This document shows, one piece after another, positions 56,991 to 64,000 of a stretch of 64,000 nucleotides of DNA (positions are counted from its first letter, which is position 1; every line of letters begins with the position of its first letter). The notes under the pieces were generated by a model, which worked only from the letters and a program-made list of their open reading frames with translations, was not told the DNA's origin and did not search any database. The translations under genes and the position numbers were made by a program. Origin of the DNA: Deltaproteobacteria bacterium (lineage in GTDB: Bacteria; Desulfobacterota; Desulfarculia; Adiutricales; Adiutricaceae); assembly GCA_031273455.1 (NCBI GenBank), contig JAISRZ010000085.1, positions 1 through 64,000 on the forward strand. Reading direction: 5' to 3'.

Positions 56991-58055
56991 TTAAATAACG
57001 GGTAAAGCGAAAGCCGGAATCGCGTACTGAACTCCAGCCACGGTAATAGGACCAAGCCATAAATTAGGAGTTCCTAAGATTCCAGTCCGCTGACCGAAAA
57101 CCGAAGTGGGTAAATAGCTATCCACATCGTAGGTAGGACTTTCAGCGGAAGCCTCGAAGGTTGGAGCTAGCCCAGTCAAGGTCACCGGCCACTCCGCCGT
57201 AGTCACGCCATCGGTTTCGGTGATGGTCAGGGTGCTAGTCCCAGTCACCCATTCGACATTACTGATAGCCATGCCACCAGTTCCACCGCCACCGCCGCCA
57301 CCTCCGCCACTACCACAGCCTTCGCAGACGCCTAAGCGAATAGCGGCTTCGATCTGAGAGGCGGACATCAACCTCGTGCCAGGGGACATGGGTTGACCAT
57401 CGGAATTAGAAAAGACCTCAGCGATTTTACTAGGAGACGTGGCCGCGGCCAGCTGACTAACTAACTCGTCCCAAGTGGCCACCTTAACGCCGGGCCCTAG
57501 AGCTAACCCAGACCCCGACTTTAGATTACCCAGAATATTAACGGGGTCAACCGCTTGCTCTAGGGTAACTTGCCACGAGGTTTTGTAGTCTTCGATATCA
57601 TCCGTGACCTTAGTCTTGAACGTCTCGATTTCGTTGTCCACTTTAGTCTCGAACGTGGCTATATCGTTGTCGAGCTTAGTGGTCAGATCGCTAATAGCGT
57701 GATTGATATCAATCTTGAAAAGGTCGTATCCGGCGATTAACGCGCCTCTAAAAGTTTCTGACTTAGACTCGTAGTCGAGCTTAGTCATGATTTCCGTGTC
57801 AGGAACTAAGGGCAACCCGTTAGTGGAGTCTCTAAAGACCGCGGCCACTTTAGCGGGATCTGGATCCGACAACACCGAGCCAAGTTGAAGAGCTAAGTCA
57901 TCCAAGATGGACTGGTCTATATTTAAAGTTCCAGTTAAACTAGCGTCTTTTAAAGTCAGATCTTCCGCGACGCCCCTAATGATACTAACGTCTAAAAGAG
58001 TCAGCTCTCGGAAAGTTCCACCACGTAGAAACTCAACAGGTCCACAGCTAGGCAT
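56991..58055 (-). CDS. tail-fibre-like virion protein with coiled coil
   Basis: A 354-aa protein. Beta-rich N-terminus (FRELTLLDVSIIRGVAEDLT), then a coiled coil at about 108-160 (HAISDLTTKLDNDIATFETK). A DELVSQLAAATSPSKIAEVF block recurs in weaker form near residue 50-70 (LALQLGSVLSDPDPAKVAAV). A Gly10 hinge follows (about 250-262) and then a C-terminal beta domain. Trimeric-fibre style, probable spike or fibre. 1-nt overlap with the upstream gene. Confidence 0.65.
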   Translation of the reverse strand: MPSCGPVEFLRGGTFRELTLLDVSIIRGVAEDLTLKDASLTGTLNIDQSILDDLALQLGSVLSDPDPAKVAAVFRDSTNGLPLVPDTEIMTKLDYESKSETFRGALIAGYDLFKIDINHAISDLTTKLDNDIATFETKVDNEIETFKTKVTDDIEDYKTSWQVTLEQAVDPVNILGNLKSGSGLALGPGVKVATWDELVSQLAAATSPSKIAEVFSNSDGQPMSPGTRLMSASQIEAAIRLGVCEGCGSGGGGGGGGGTGGMAISNVEWVTGTSTLTITETDGVTTAEWPVTLTGLAPTFEASAESPTYDVDSYLPTSVFGQRTGILGTPNLWLGPITVAGVQYAIPAFALPVI

Positions 58056-58522
58056 TAAAAACCTCCAATTGATAGAGCTGAATTCTTACTTAAGGAATTT
58101 AAAGGATAGACCTTTAAATATATTTGGACAGAACCCGCCGCTACAGGATCATTTAAAATCAACCTATACGTTCCAGGAATATCCAGTATCGCCTTGTTAT
58201 GACACGCCGATAAATGCCAAGGGCAGCCATGAAGCGCTAAAGGACCTTCCGCTATTATTTCCACATAAGAATTCGAGCCAGCTTTATTAATCACGCCGCA
58301 AGGTCTGTCTTCCGGTATAATGACATTCCCAAGTTCCACCTGGTTTAGACAAGCTCGTTGTTTAGTCCAAGGTAAGTCAGGGTCTATGGGCACGCTAATG
58401 TCTAAAAAACCATAAGCGGACAGAACGCCAAACCACCCTGACGTTATGTAGAAAAGCTCGGAGCTTTGCTCCAGAGACTTATCATCGAATAACACTAAAG
58501 AGGTAGCGACAGCTTCTGTCAT
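58055..58522 (-). CDS. beta-sandwich virion protein, paralogue 2
   Basis: A 155-aa beta-rich protein. The C-terminal pattern LDIPGTYRLILNDPVAAGSV matches LITLPGVYRFEIEDTDMLGG of the preceding gene, and both have an FYITSGWFG/VIITSGKAC strand near residue 30-40. The pair is an old duplication. The function is unknown, possibly host-surface binding next to the fibre-like gene. ATGA overlap. Confidence 0.65.
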   Translation of the reverse strand: MTEAVATSLVLFDDKSLEQSSELFYITSGWFGVLSAYGFLDISVPIDPDLPWTKQRACLNQVELGNVIIPEDRPCGVINKAGSNSYVEIIAEGPLALHGCPWHLSACHNKAILDIPGTYRLILNDPVAAGSVQIYLKVYPLNSLSKNSALSIGGF

Positions 58523-58983
58523 CGCGTCACCGGAAACCCTGGATTAATTCTTTCAATATTCCACATGTAGTAGTCTAAGCGAAAATCACCGCCTAACATA
58601 TCAGTGTCTTCAATCTCAAACCTATACACTCCAGGTAGAGTGATTAACATTTGAGGATTATCAGCTGTTAATATCCAATTATCAGCTCCTGATAATGTCA
58701 TACGTTGGATATATATGTCAGCGACATTAGTAAAAAACGTACTAGAAGCCGCATTACAATGACTGGCTAAGGGCATAATTTGTGACGTAATGATATTAGT
58801 AAAAACTTTTCTGTTATCAGGCAAGTTATGAGCCTGTAGCATACAAGCTTTACCCGAAGTTATAATAACATAGTCAGAATATACTTGTTCTAACGGAGAG
58901 TCAGGTGAAAATAAAACAGTTCGACCCTCTTGTTTGCGAGAAAAGCTATCTTCAGCTTCCCAGCCCGTCATAGGCATAGGCAT
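58519..58983 (-). CDS. beta-sandwich virion protein, paralogue 1
   Basis: A 154-aa protein, paralogue of the next gene (58055-58522). Visible strands: SDYVIITSGKACMLQAHNL, ADIYIQRMTLSGADNWILTA, GDFRLDYYMWNIERINPG. No family recognised. The two neighbouring copies may form a hetero-oligomer on the virion surface. Confidence 0.65.
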   Translation of the reverse strand: MPMPMTGWEAEDSFSRKQEGRTVLFSPDSPLEQVYSDYVIITSGKACMLQAHNLPDNRKVFTNIITSQIMPLASHCNAASSTFFTNVADIYIQRMTLSGADNWILTADNPQMLITLPGVYRFEIEDTDMLGGDFRLDYYMWNIERINPGFPVTR

Positions 58984-58986
58984 TAC

Positions 58987-59223
58987 TCACCTCCAGATTC
59001 CAAACAGATAACCGATAATACAACCAATAAGCAGACCTCTGATCGCCGCGCAGCACGAACAGTCTAAGTAAAAGACCTTATGGAAGAGCTTAAAGAAAAT
59101 ACTCTCAGTCTTAGGCGTTCCATCGGCGTACTGGCCTTTACAGAAGTTAAGCCACACATAAGCTCGCCATAACCTAGGCCACTTAATTAACCAGCCCTCA
59201 AAACGTTCCATAGGATCAATCAT
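58987..59223 (-). CDS. small protein with C-terminal membrane span
   Basis: A 78-aa protein, Trp/aromatic-rich (MIDPMERFEGWLIKWPRLWR) with one membrane span at the end (AIRGLLIGCIIGYLFGIW) and several Cys just before it. It overlaps the gene upstream by 8 nt. A holin is possible but the type is not one I recognise. It could also be a virion-associated membrane protein. Confidence 0.6.
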   Translation of the reverse strand: MIDPMERFEGWLIKWPRLWRAYVWLNFCKGQYADGTPKTESIFFKLFHKVFYLDCSCCAAIRGLLIGCIIGYLFGIWR

Positions 59224-59515
59224 GGAGGTTACCTGTCTTATCCAGTTCCATTAACTCGTTGAACAGAATCGTGGTTAATCTCACGTAAGCTTTCCACAGC
59301 CTAGTGTTATTAGGTGGGGTGACCACAAAGGGATCCTGCCAAAAAATCCGTTGGTCTTTAGCGGAGCCTAGAGTCCCAATGGCGGAATAGTGCTGTTCGC
59401 CTCGACCTTCCACTTTGACGACAAAGCCCCCATCAGATAGAACTTTAGTGACAGTTCCGTAACCTTGACCAATAACAAACACTTTGTCAGTTATTTTAAC
59501 GTTTAATTTACTCAC
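59216..59515 (-). CDS. hypothetical protein with SH3-like N-terminus
   Basis: A 99-aa protein. Residues 5-45 read as a small beta barrel (KITDKVFVIGQGYGTVTKVL, SDGGFVVKVEGRGEQHYSAI), like phage head-completion or KOW-like domains. Helical C-terminus. The start is a GTG that overlaps the portal stop (GTGA). Function unknown, and head completion is a guess from position. Confidence 0.65.
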   Translation of the reverse strand: MSKLNVKITDKVFVIGQGYGTVTKVLSDGGFVVKVEGRGEQHYSAIGTLGSAKDQRIFWQDPFVVTPPNNTRLWKAYVRLTTILFNELMELDKTGNLHD

Positions 59516-61452
59516 ATCGGTACCTCTTCAGAAACCACAGGCGCGGTCTCAGCCCCAGTCATAGCTTCGGGAGGCGTACCCCCTTCAGTTGGTGGCCCGT
59601 TAGGACCAGCCGCGGCCGCGAAACTAACTTTAGCCGCTAACTCAGACGGCACTCTCATAGCCAATAAAGTCTTTTGTAAAGCCCAATCAACTAGCGGAGT
59701 CACAGAAGCGCCTAACTGAGCCCCCACAGAACCAATTAACTGGAGTAATTCTAGAGCGTTGTTTCGCTCCATCTCTCTAGCTAATAGACCTAAAACACCC
59801 TGAGCCTGAACTTTACTATCGCCTTTCAGAGACTCATCGTCTTCATAAAGCATGTTATAGCCATAAAGAAGTTCACCCATAGGTAAAAAGACTGTCTCAT
59901 CTATATTACCCACAGCGGCTTGTAATGATTTTACCGCGTTACTCTGTAAATTAGCCATACCTCTAAAGGTTCTATTGGCTCCAGTCCCTTCCGCTGTGCC
60001 ATGCAAAGACGCTGGAACATTAGTAACTATGTGACTTAATTCCATGAAATACTGCATTAATTGCGACAAAGCGGGTAACGCGTTAGGAGCTGTATAATAT
60101 CTTAACCCAGGCGCTTGACTACCTAATGGATCGTTGTCAGCGATAAAAACCGTGCCTGGGGAACATTGGACCAGCTGTTCATCAGTCATAAACTTAGAAA
60201 ATCTAGCCCGGTCTATCTCCGTAATAGGCTCAGAAGCCCCAGCCATGTTACGAATTAGGTAACGTAGGGCCACCAAGAAAGCCCGCTCCACGTCACGAAT
60301 ACGTTGGCCTATGCCAAAGTTAGCTATCCTATCCCTAGTCCTATAAAAACTAGCGGTGAAAACAGGCCGAATATTGACCGTAGGGTCTGGGGCCACGAAA
60401 ACTTGGACTGTGTAGCCGCCAATAACCGTGATAGTGGCGTCATAATATTTACCTGGCTCCAGCCCGCTTAAGCCATACTCAGCTAATTCCCGACCTGAGA
60501 CTAAGCCGTAATGGACGAGAGCGTCGATAGTGCCGGTGCAGTTGGCCCAGTAAACCATCTGACGGTCGGGCTGGTCCGGGTTAGAAGACATCCACCGAAA
60601 ATTGTAGAGGTCCTTAGTTTCCGTTTCCACTAAGACCGCCTCAACCTGGTCTTTTAGATAGCTCTTCATCTCCTTCATTTCTAGAAGGTGACGCCTGGTC
60701 ATGCGCTTCCGTATGAAGACCGCCGTGCCGTCCTGAGTCGAACGAGAGTCTGGAGAGTACCAAAAATCCCAAGGTGATATAGCTTCCCAGCTATAGAACA
60801 TTTCGTTCTTAACTTTTATCCTATCGTTACTCCAGCTCAGCCTAGGCTTCCTAGTGGGAATAGGACCATGTAAAACTCCATAAGGATAGAAAACAAAATT
60901 GTATAAAAACGAAGACATCGCCTGTCGCCAGCTTCCTTCCACTAACTGGTCGAACATAAGCTTTTCCATATTACGAGAGGCTTCCTCAGCTAACTGAGTT
61001 TCCTTGCCCCTGACCTGAGCCTTCACATTTCTGAGTAAAGTAATCAGGTCCATTTCTAAGCCATTGCCAGCGAAGAGTTCTTGTTTAACTAGATTTAAAG
61101 CCTCCAGCTGACCCCGCTCGGAAAGGTCTGGTAGAGGGGTAGGCTTGATAGTCCAAGGCAATCCATCGGCGGAAACTAAGCTCTCGATAAGAAAAGCCTG
61201 AATCACGCCTCCCTTCATAGCCGTCAAACTGATGTAAGCGTCAACGCCAAGTTCCTCCACCACCTCTCTATCCCTAGGCGATAAGATACTATTGGCCTGT
61301 TGATAACATTCCTCGAGGACAGTTTTCAGACACTTAGAACCAACCAACTCAATGGATTGCCAAGCGACAGCTTCCCTATATCGCTTCATAACCAGATCGG
61401 CTAATTTGTCCTTCGCTTGGACCGTAACTTCGGTGGTTCCGTAGTCAAACAT
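59512..61452 (-). CDS. portal (head-tail connector) protein
   Basis: A 646-aa protein directly after the large terminase (TAATG overlap). It shows the podovirus portal layout: helical N-terminus (DKLADLVMKRYREAVAWQSI), beta-rich clip region with AISPWDFWYSPDSRS, long helices (DRIANFGIGQRIRDVERAFL, YLIRNMAGASEPITEID) and TAEGTGANRTFRGMANLQSN before the stem. Twelve copies form the DNA entry ring. Size and order support the call. Confidence 0.88.
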   Translation of the reverse strand: MFDYGTTEVTVQAKDKLADLVMKRYREAVAWQSIELVGSKCLKTVLEECYQQANSILSPRDREVVEELGVDAYISLTAMKGGVIQAFLIESLVSADGLPWTIKPTPLPDLSERGQLEALNLVKQELFAGNGLEMDLITLLRNVKAQVRGKETQLAEEASRNMEKLMFDQLVEGSWRQAMSSFLYNFVFYPYGVLHGPIPTRKPRLSWSNDRIKVKNEMFYSWEAISPWDFWYSPDSRSTQDGTAVFIRKRMTRRHLLEMKEMKSYLKDQVEAVLVETETKDLYNFRWMSSNPDQPDRQMVYWANCTGTIDALVHYGLVSGRELAEYGLSGLEPGKYYDATITVIGGYTVQVFVAPDPTVNIRPVFTASFYRTRDRIANFGIGQRIRDVERAFLVALRYLIRNMAGASEPITEIDRARFSKFMTDEQLVQCSPGTVFIADNDPLGSQAPGLRYYTAPNALPALSQLMQYFMELSHIVTNVPASLHGTAEGTGANRTFRGMANLQSNAVKSLQAAVGNIDETVFLPMGELLYGYNMLYEDDESLKGDSKVQAQGVLGLLAREMERNNALELLQLIGSVGAQLGASVTPLVDWALQKTLLAMRVPSELAAKVSFAAAAGPNGPPTEGGTPPEAMTGAETAPVVSEEVPM

Positions 61453-62972
61453 TAGTTTCTCATTATCCTCTGCCGGACAGTGTTCTTTCTAACTAAACTC
61501 TGATTAATCATCCAAACTTCAGGCTCTCTGGTGATAGCGCTCTCTCGATTAATATGAAGAGCTAGGTACTGCAGAGAGTCAGCTAAGTGCGAGGCGGCGT
61601 TCTTTTCGGGAGATGGAGAATAGCTTGACTCGATGGAGCCCCGCAACCGGTGCTTAGTGTAATGATAACCATTAGGCCCATCAGCGCCCTTCATGGCGTC
61701 TATCAGGTACTCACAATGGGGGGAGATTAAAAGCCCCCCAATGTTAATATTTAGAAGAGCCGACACGGCGGCGATACGTGTCTCCGGTCGGTTAGTGGTT
61801 CTTTGAGCGATAGTAAAACCCGCGCTAGCCATATGCGTGGTCGGTGTCAACCCTGTGTAAGCGTCTCTAGCGTTCGCGGGGTCCACGACTATAGTTACCG
61901 GACAATTTGAGTAACGACCCTTAATCAAAGGTATGAGCCCCGAATGTAAGAAAACATCTAAGCCTTCCTCATCGCCAGCTAACTCGTCCGTAATACACCA
62001 ACGACCTTGTTGATACTGAGCCAAAACGGCGGCTGGGTGGATACCTGAAGGGTCACAACCTACTAAAAGTGGCTCGCCTAGGAGAGGCTCAATCTTAGTT
62101 CTAGCCACGTGTTTACTCGGGTCAAACATAGGCCAGACCGCCCGTCCGCTTTTGGACTCTGTCTCGAGCAGACAGTAGAGGGACTTAATCTCATCTGTCT
62201 TGCCCTGGGTTAAAAGAAGAGCGATCTGTTTTTGATAATAGTCAACCCCTCCGGCCAAGTTTTCTAAATTCTCAGCCTCGGGATTGACGATATAATATTC
62301 TTTCCCATACTCGTTTTCCTCGCAGAAAGCGGCGGGAGGTTGGACAAAAGAAGCTATGGGATAAACGCTATTATTTAAATAAGTGTTTTCTTTACCAAAC
62401 AAGCCCCATAACCAGTGGCCTTTAGGTGGACGGTTAAAATCCATTATGAGCCCACTCCAATAGATACCACCCAAGTGAGCCGCGGGATATCGACCGCCCC
62501 TAATCTTAGCCGCGGACATAACCCCAAAGGGAACTTCCGTAGCCTCATTAAGCCAAAGGCCGGTCCAGTTAGACGACTTCAATTTTTCCGCCACATCGGC
62601 GGTGTCCGAAGACCAAAGGTCGAACTCGACCTGACAGTGAGTGCCGTCCGGCAAAGGCCCGAAATTGAACACCCCATGTAAAGGAGCGTTGCCCATAGTT
62701 ATATGGCCACTACCTGGAGGCATAACCTCCATAATGGACCTACGCGTCGCCGACACTAACCTAGGATAATCAGCTCGAATAACCCCCCAACGCGAATAGC
62801 GGATACTTCGGCCATTAACCGCCGGCGCCGCTGGCTGAGCCATGGAATAATAAAGGAGATCCATGGCGCAGATAGTGCTTTTCCCCGAGCCGAACGGACC
62901 CATAATCATCTTAATGTCCGCGTCAGACTCATGGAAAAGCTTGCCAGTATGGGTGGGTTTATACTCAAACAT
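61452..62972 (-). CDS. terminase large subunit
   Basis: A 506-aa packaging motor. ATPase: Walker A GPFGSGKSTICAMDLL (residues 26-41), adenine/Q-like motif before it, Walker B TGLWLNEATEVP. Nuclease: LVGCDPSGIHPAAVLAQYQ (first Asp), ITIVVDP-like VTIVVDPANARDAYTG and HLADSLQYLALHI (last Asp). All expected acids are seen. It overlaps the small-terminase candidate by 8 nt. Confidence 0.93.
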   Translation of the reverse strand: MFEYKPTHTGKLFHESDADIKMIMGPFGSGKSTICAMDLLYYSMAQPAAPAVNGRSIRYSRWGVIRADYPRLVSATRRSIMEVMPPGSGHITMGNAPLHGVFNFGPLPDGTHCQVEFDLWSSDTADVAEKLKSSNWTGLWLNEATEVPFGVMSAAKIRGGRYPAAHLGGIYWSGLIMDFNRPPKGHWLWGLFGKENTYLNNSVYPIASFVQPPAAFCEENEYGKEYYIVNPEAENLENLAGGVDYYQKQIALLLTQGKTDEIKSLYCLLETESKSGRAVWPMFDPSKHVARTKIEPLLGEPLLVGCDPSGIHPAAVLAQYQQGRWCITDELAGDEEGLDVFLHSGLIPLIKGRYSNCPVTIVVDPANARDAYTGLTPTTHMASAGFTIAQRTTNRPETRIAAVSALLNINIGGLLISPHCEYLIDAMKGADGPNGYHYTKHRLRGSIESSYSPSPEKNAASHLADSLQYLALHINRESAITREPEVWMINQSLVRKNTVRQRIMRN

Positions 62973-63417
62973 CGTTAGATGTAACCTCTAAATGTCTTAA
63001 CTTAGGGTTATTAAGCTGAGGTATATTAATTTGTACATTAACTTGAGACCCTACGGCTTTCTCCGCCCCAGGTAAAGCGTCCATACCCACGGACCTAGCC
63101 AAAGCCACGAAGGCTTTAACAAATTCCGCTAAGGGCGTGTCGGGGTCATGGAGCCTGGAGTACAAAGTCTCGACTAAACGAATAAGCATTTCCTCAACCC
63201 GGAACACATAAGCCGCTCGGTGCCCTAATTCCTTAGCTCTGGCGATTTCCGTCTTGTAAGCGGCTACAACTTCGGGTTTATTAATGACTTCTAGTAGCTC
63301 ACTTTCAGTCATTTGATAGGACCGCATTATCGAATCGAGCGTAATCTTAACCTCGCTCGATTGCGGTAGGTCCATATAGACCAAATCTTTAACTAGATTG
63401 GCTGTTGAATACTTCAT
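62965..63417 (-). CDS. candidate terminase small subunit
   Basis: A 150-aa protein just before the large terminase. It has helical N-terminal HTH-like region (IMRSYQMTESELLEVINKP), a central helical part (YVFRVEEMLIRLVETLYSRL) and a beta C-terminus (SQVNVQINIPQL). This is the organisation of small terminases that recognise DNA for packaging. Sequence alone does not prove it. AAGGCGA precedes the start. Confidence 0.65.
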   Translation of the reverse strand: MKYSTANLVKDLVYMDLPQSSEVKITLDSIMRSYQMTESELLEVINKPEVVAAYKTEIARAKELGHRAAYVFRVEEMLIRLVETLYSRLHDPDTPLAEFVKAFVALARSVGMDALPGAEKAVGSQVNVQINIPQLNNPKLRHLEVTSNDV

Positions 63418-63425
63418 AAATCGCC

Positions 63426-63767
63426 TTAATGCGCATCCTTATCAGTCGGTTCGTATGATATAATTACATTATTTTTATCTTTTCCTTTATCAACAACCAA
63501 ATCATACGCTACAGTGACAGTCTTTCTGTCAGCTTTAGTAGTGACATAATCCTCATGAGCTTTCAAAAGGTCCGGTAATGTCAACGCTATCCTCGCGTTC
63601 AACACTACTTTCTTCACATTACCGAAGTAACTAGCGAAAGATTGCCAATCCATAACGAGACCCATAAAAGCGGGGACAGATAATTCGTAATCCTGGCAAT
63701 CGATTTCGTAAATAAAATCCTCGGTGTCGGCGGACTCTAGCTCTTCCGCGAAATCATCAATATCCAT
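63426..63767 (-). CDS. hypothetical acidic protein
   Basis: A 113-aa protein with an acidic N-terminus (MDIDDFAEELESADTEDFIY). A helical middle (VLNARIALTLPDLLKAHEDY) and beta C-terminus (KTVTVAYDLVVDKGKDKNNV). It lies upstream of the terminase genes in the same unit. No family recognised. Confidence 0.65.
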   Translation of the reverse strand: MDIDDFAEELESADTEDFIYEIDCQDYELSVPAFMGLVMDWQSFASYFGNVKKVVLNARIALTLPDLLKAHEDYVTTKADRKTVTVAYDLVVDKGKDKNNVIISYEPTDKDAH

Positions 63768-63770
63768 AAC

Positions 63771-64000
63771 TCACCTCGAAAAGAAATGAACCGCGGCCGC
63801 GGTCAAAACAGCCGTCCCAAAACTAGAAAGAAGCGAAAGCTTCAGTTGCGCGTCATGTAATTCCTGAAATTTATGACTTAACGTCATATTACTCTTTTCT
63901 AAATCCTCTATTTTATGCTCAAAAAAAGTCAACCGCTCGGTAAACCGATTTATATCCTCCTTATTTTTGGCTGTATCATATCCTAATTTTTTTATCTCAT
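63771..64000 (-). CDS. coiled-coil protein with C-terminal membrane span, partial at right edge
   Basis: The last 75 residues are visible: a coiled coil (RFTERLTFFEHKIEDLEKSN, HKFQELHDAQLKLSLLSSF) and one C-terminal span (GTAVLTAAAVHFF) before the stop TGA at 63771-63773. The start is beyond the window edge. This XhlA-like layout occurs in small phage lysis or exclusion proteins. It is a candidate lysis-related gene only. Confidence 0.6.
   Translation of the reverse strand, partial: EIKKLGYDTAKNKEDINRFTERLTFFEHKIEDLEKSNMTLSHKFQELHDAQLKLSLLSSFGTAVLTAAAVHFFSR

Overview
The window has two parts. Bases 1 to about 13,870 look like bacterial chromosome. They carry a cluster of Sel1-like repeat (SLR) genes, all on the minus strand, separated by AT-rich intergenic DNA that holds decayed SLR copies, and one IS630-type insertion sequence. 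Bases about 13,980 to 64,000 are a podovirus-like phage genome, presumably a prophage, whose right end lies outside the window. The taxon cannot be named from the sequence. Sec-type signal peptides on several SLR proteins, Shine-Dalgarno sites and an IS630 element fit a Gram-negative bacterium. The expanded SLR family fits a host-associated or protist-associated lifestyle, but that is inference.

Left part. The edge holds a 47-48 bp tandem repeat built on a 16-bp palindrome. Then come a small secreted protein (336-650), an 841-aa SLR protein (730-3255), an SLR gene split cleanly by the IS (4455-6483; IS 4712-5928, TA target duplication), and SLR proteins of 323, 285 and 756 aa. Last is an SLR gene disabled by an internal deletion (13539-13863).

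Phage early part, plus strand, 13,977-28,764. It starts with a family A DNA polymerase, a small membrane protein, a Cas4/RecB-like nuclease, a VRR-NUC nuclease and an SF2 helicase. Two proteins of unknown function follow, one with a long proline-rich repeat, and the block ends at a strong terminator (20737-20771). Next is a run of small, tightly overlapping genes (20781-24447), seven of which are paralogues with pentapeptide repeats and/or one shared C-terminal segment. The block ends with a C5 DNA methyltransferase, a primase-helicase, a small HTH protein and one unknown.

Phage late part, minus strand, 64,000 to 28,738, read leftwards. The order is: candidate small terminase, large terminase, portal, small virion genes, fibre-like protein, scaffold, major capsid protein, head-tail adaptors, nozzle-like protein, a duplicated two-gene cassette (GNAT-like plus internal-virion-like protein), a virion lytic transglycosylase of the lambda R type, and a single 4,721-aa polyvalent protein. 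The giant protein contains an ADP-ribosyltransferase domain, two HExxH metallopeptidase-like domains and a region closely resembling sigma-70 regions 2, 3 and 4. Early and late blocks converge and overlap by 27 bp near 28,750. No phage RNA polymerase, integrase or clear lysis cassette is visible in the window.

The two most interesting items are the sigma-like domain inside a protein probably ejected with the DNA, and the tandem pentapeptide cassette, where each gene's last codons carry the ribosome-binding site of the next gene.
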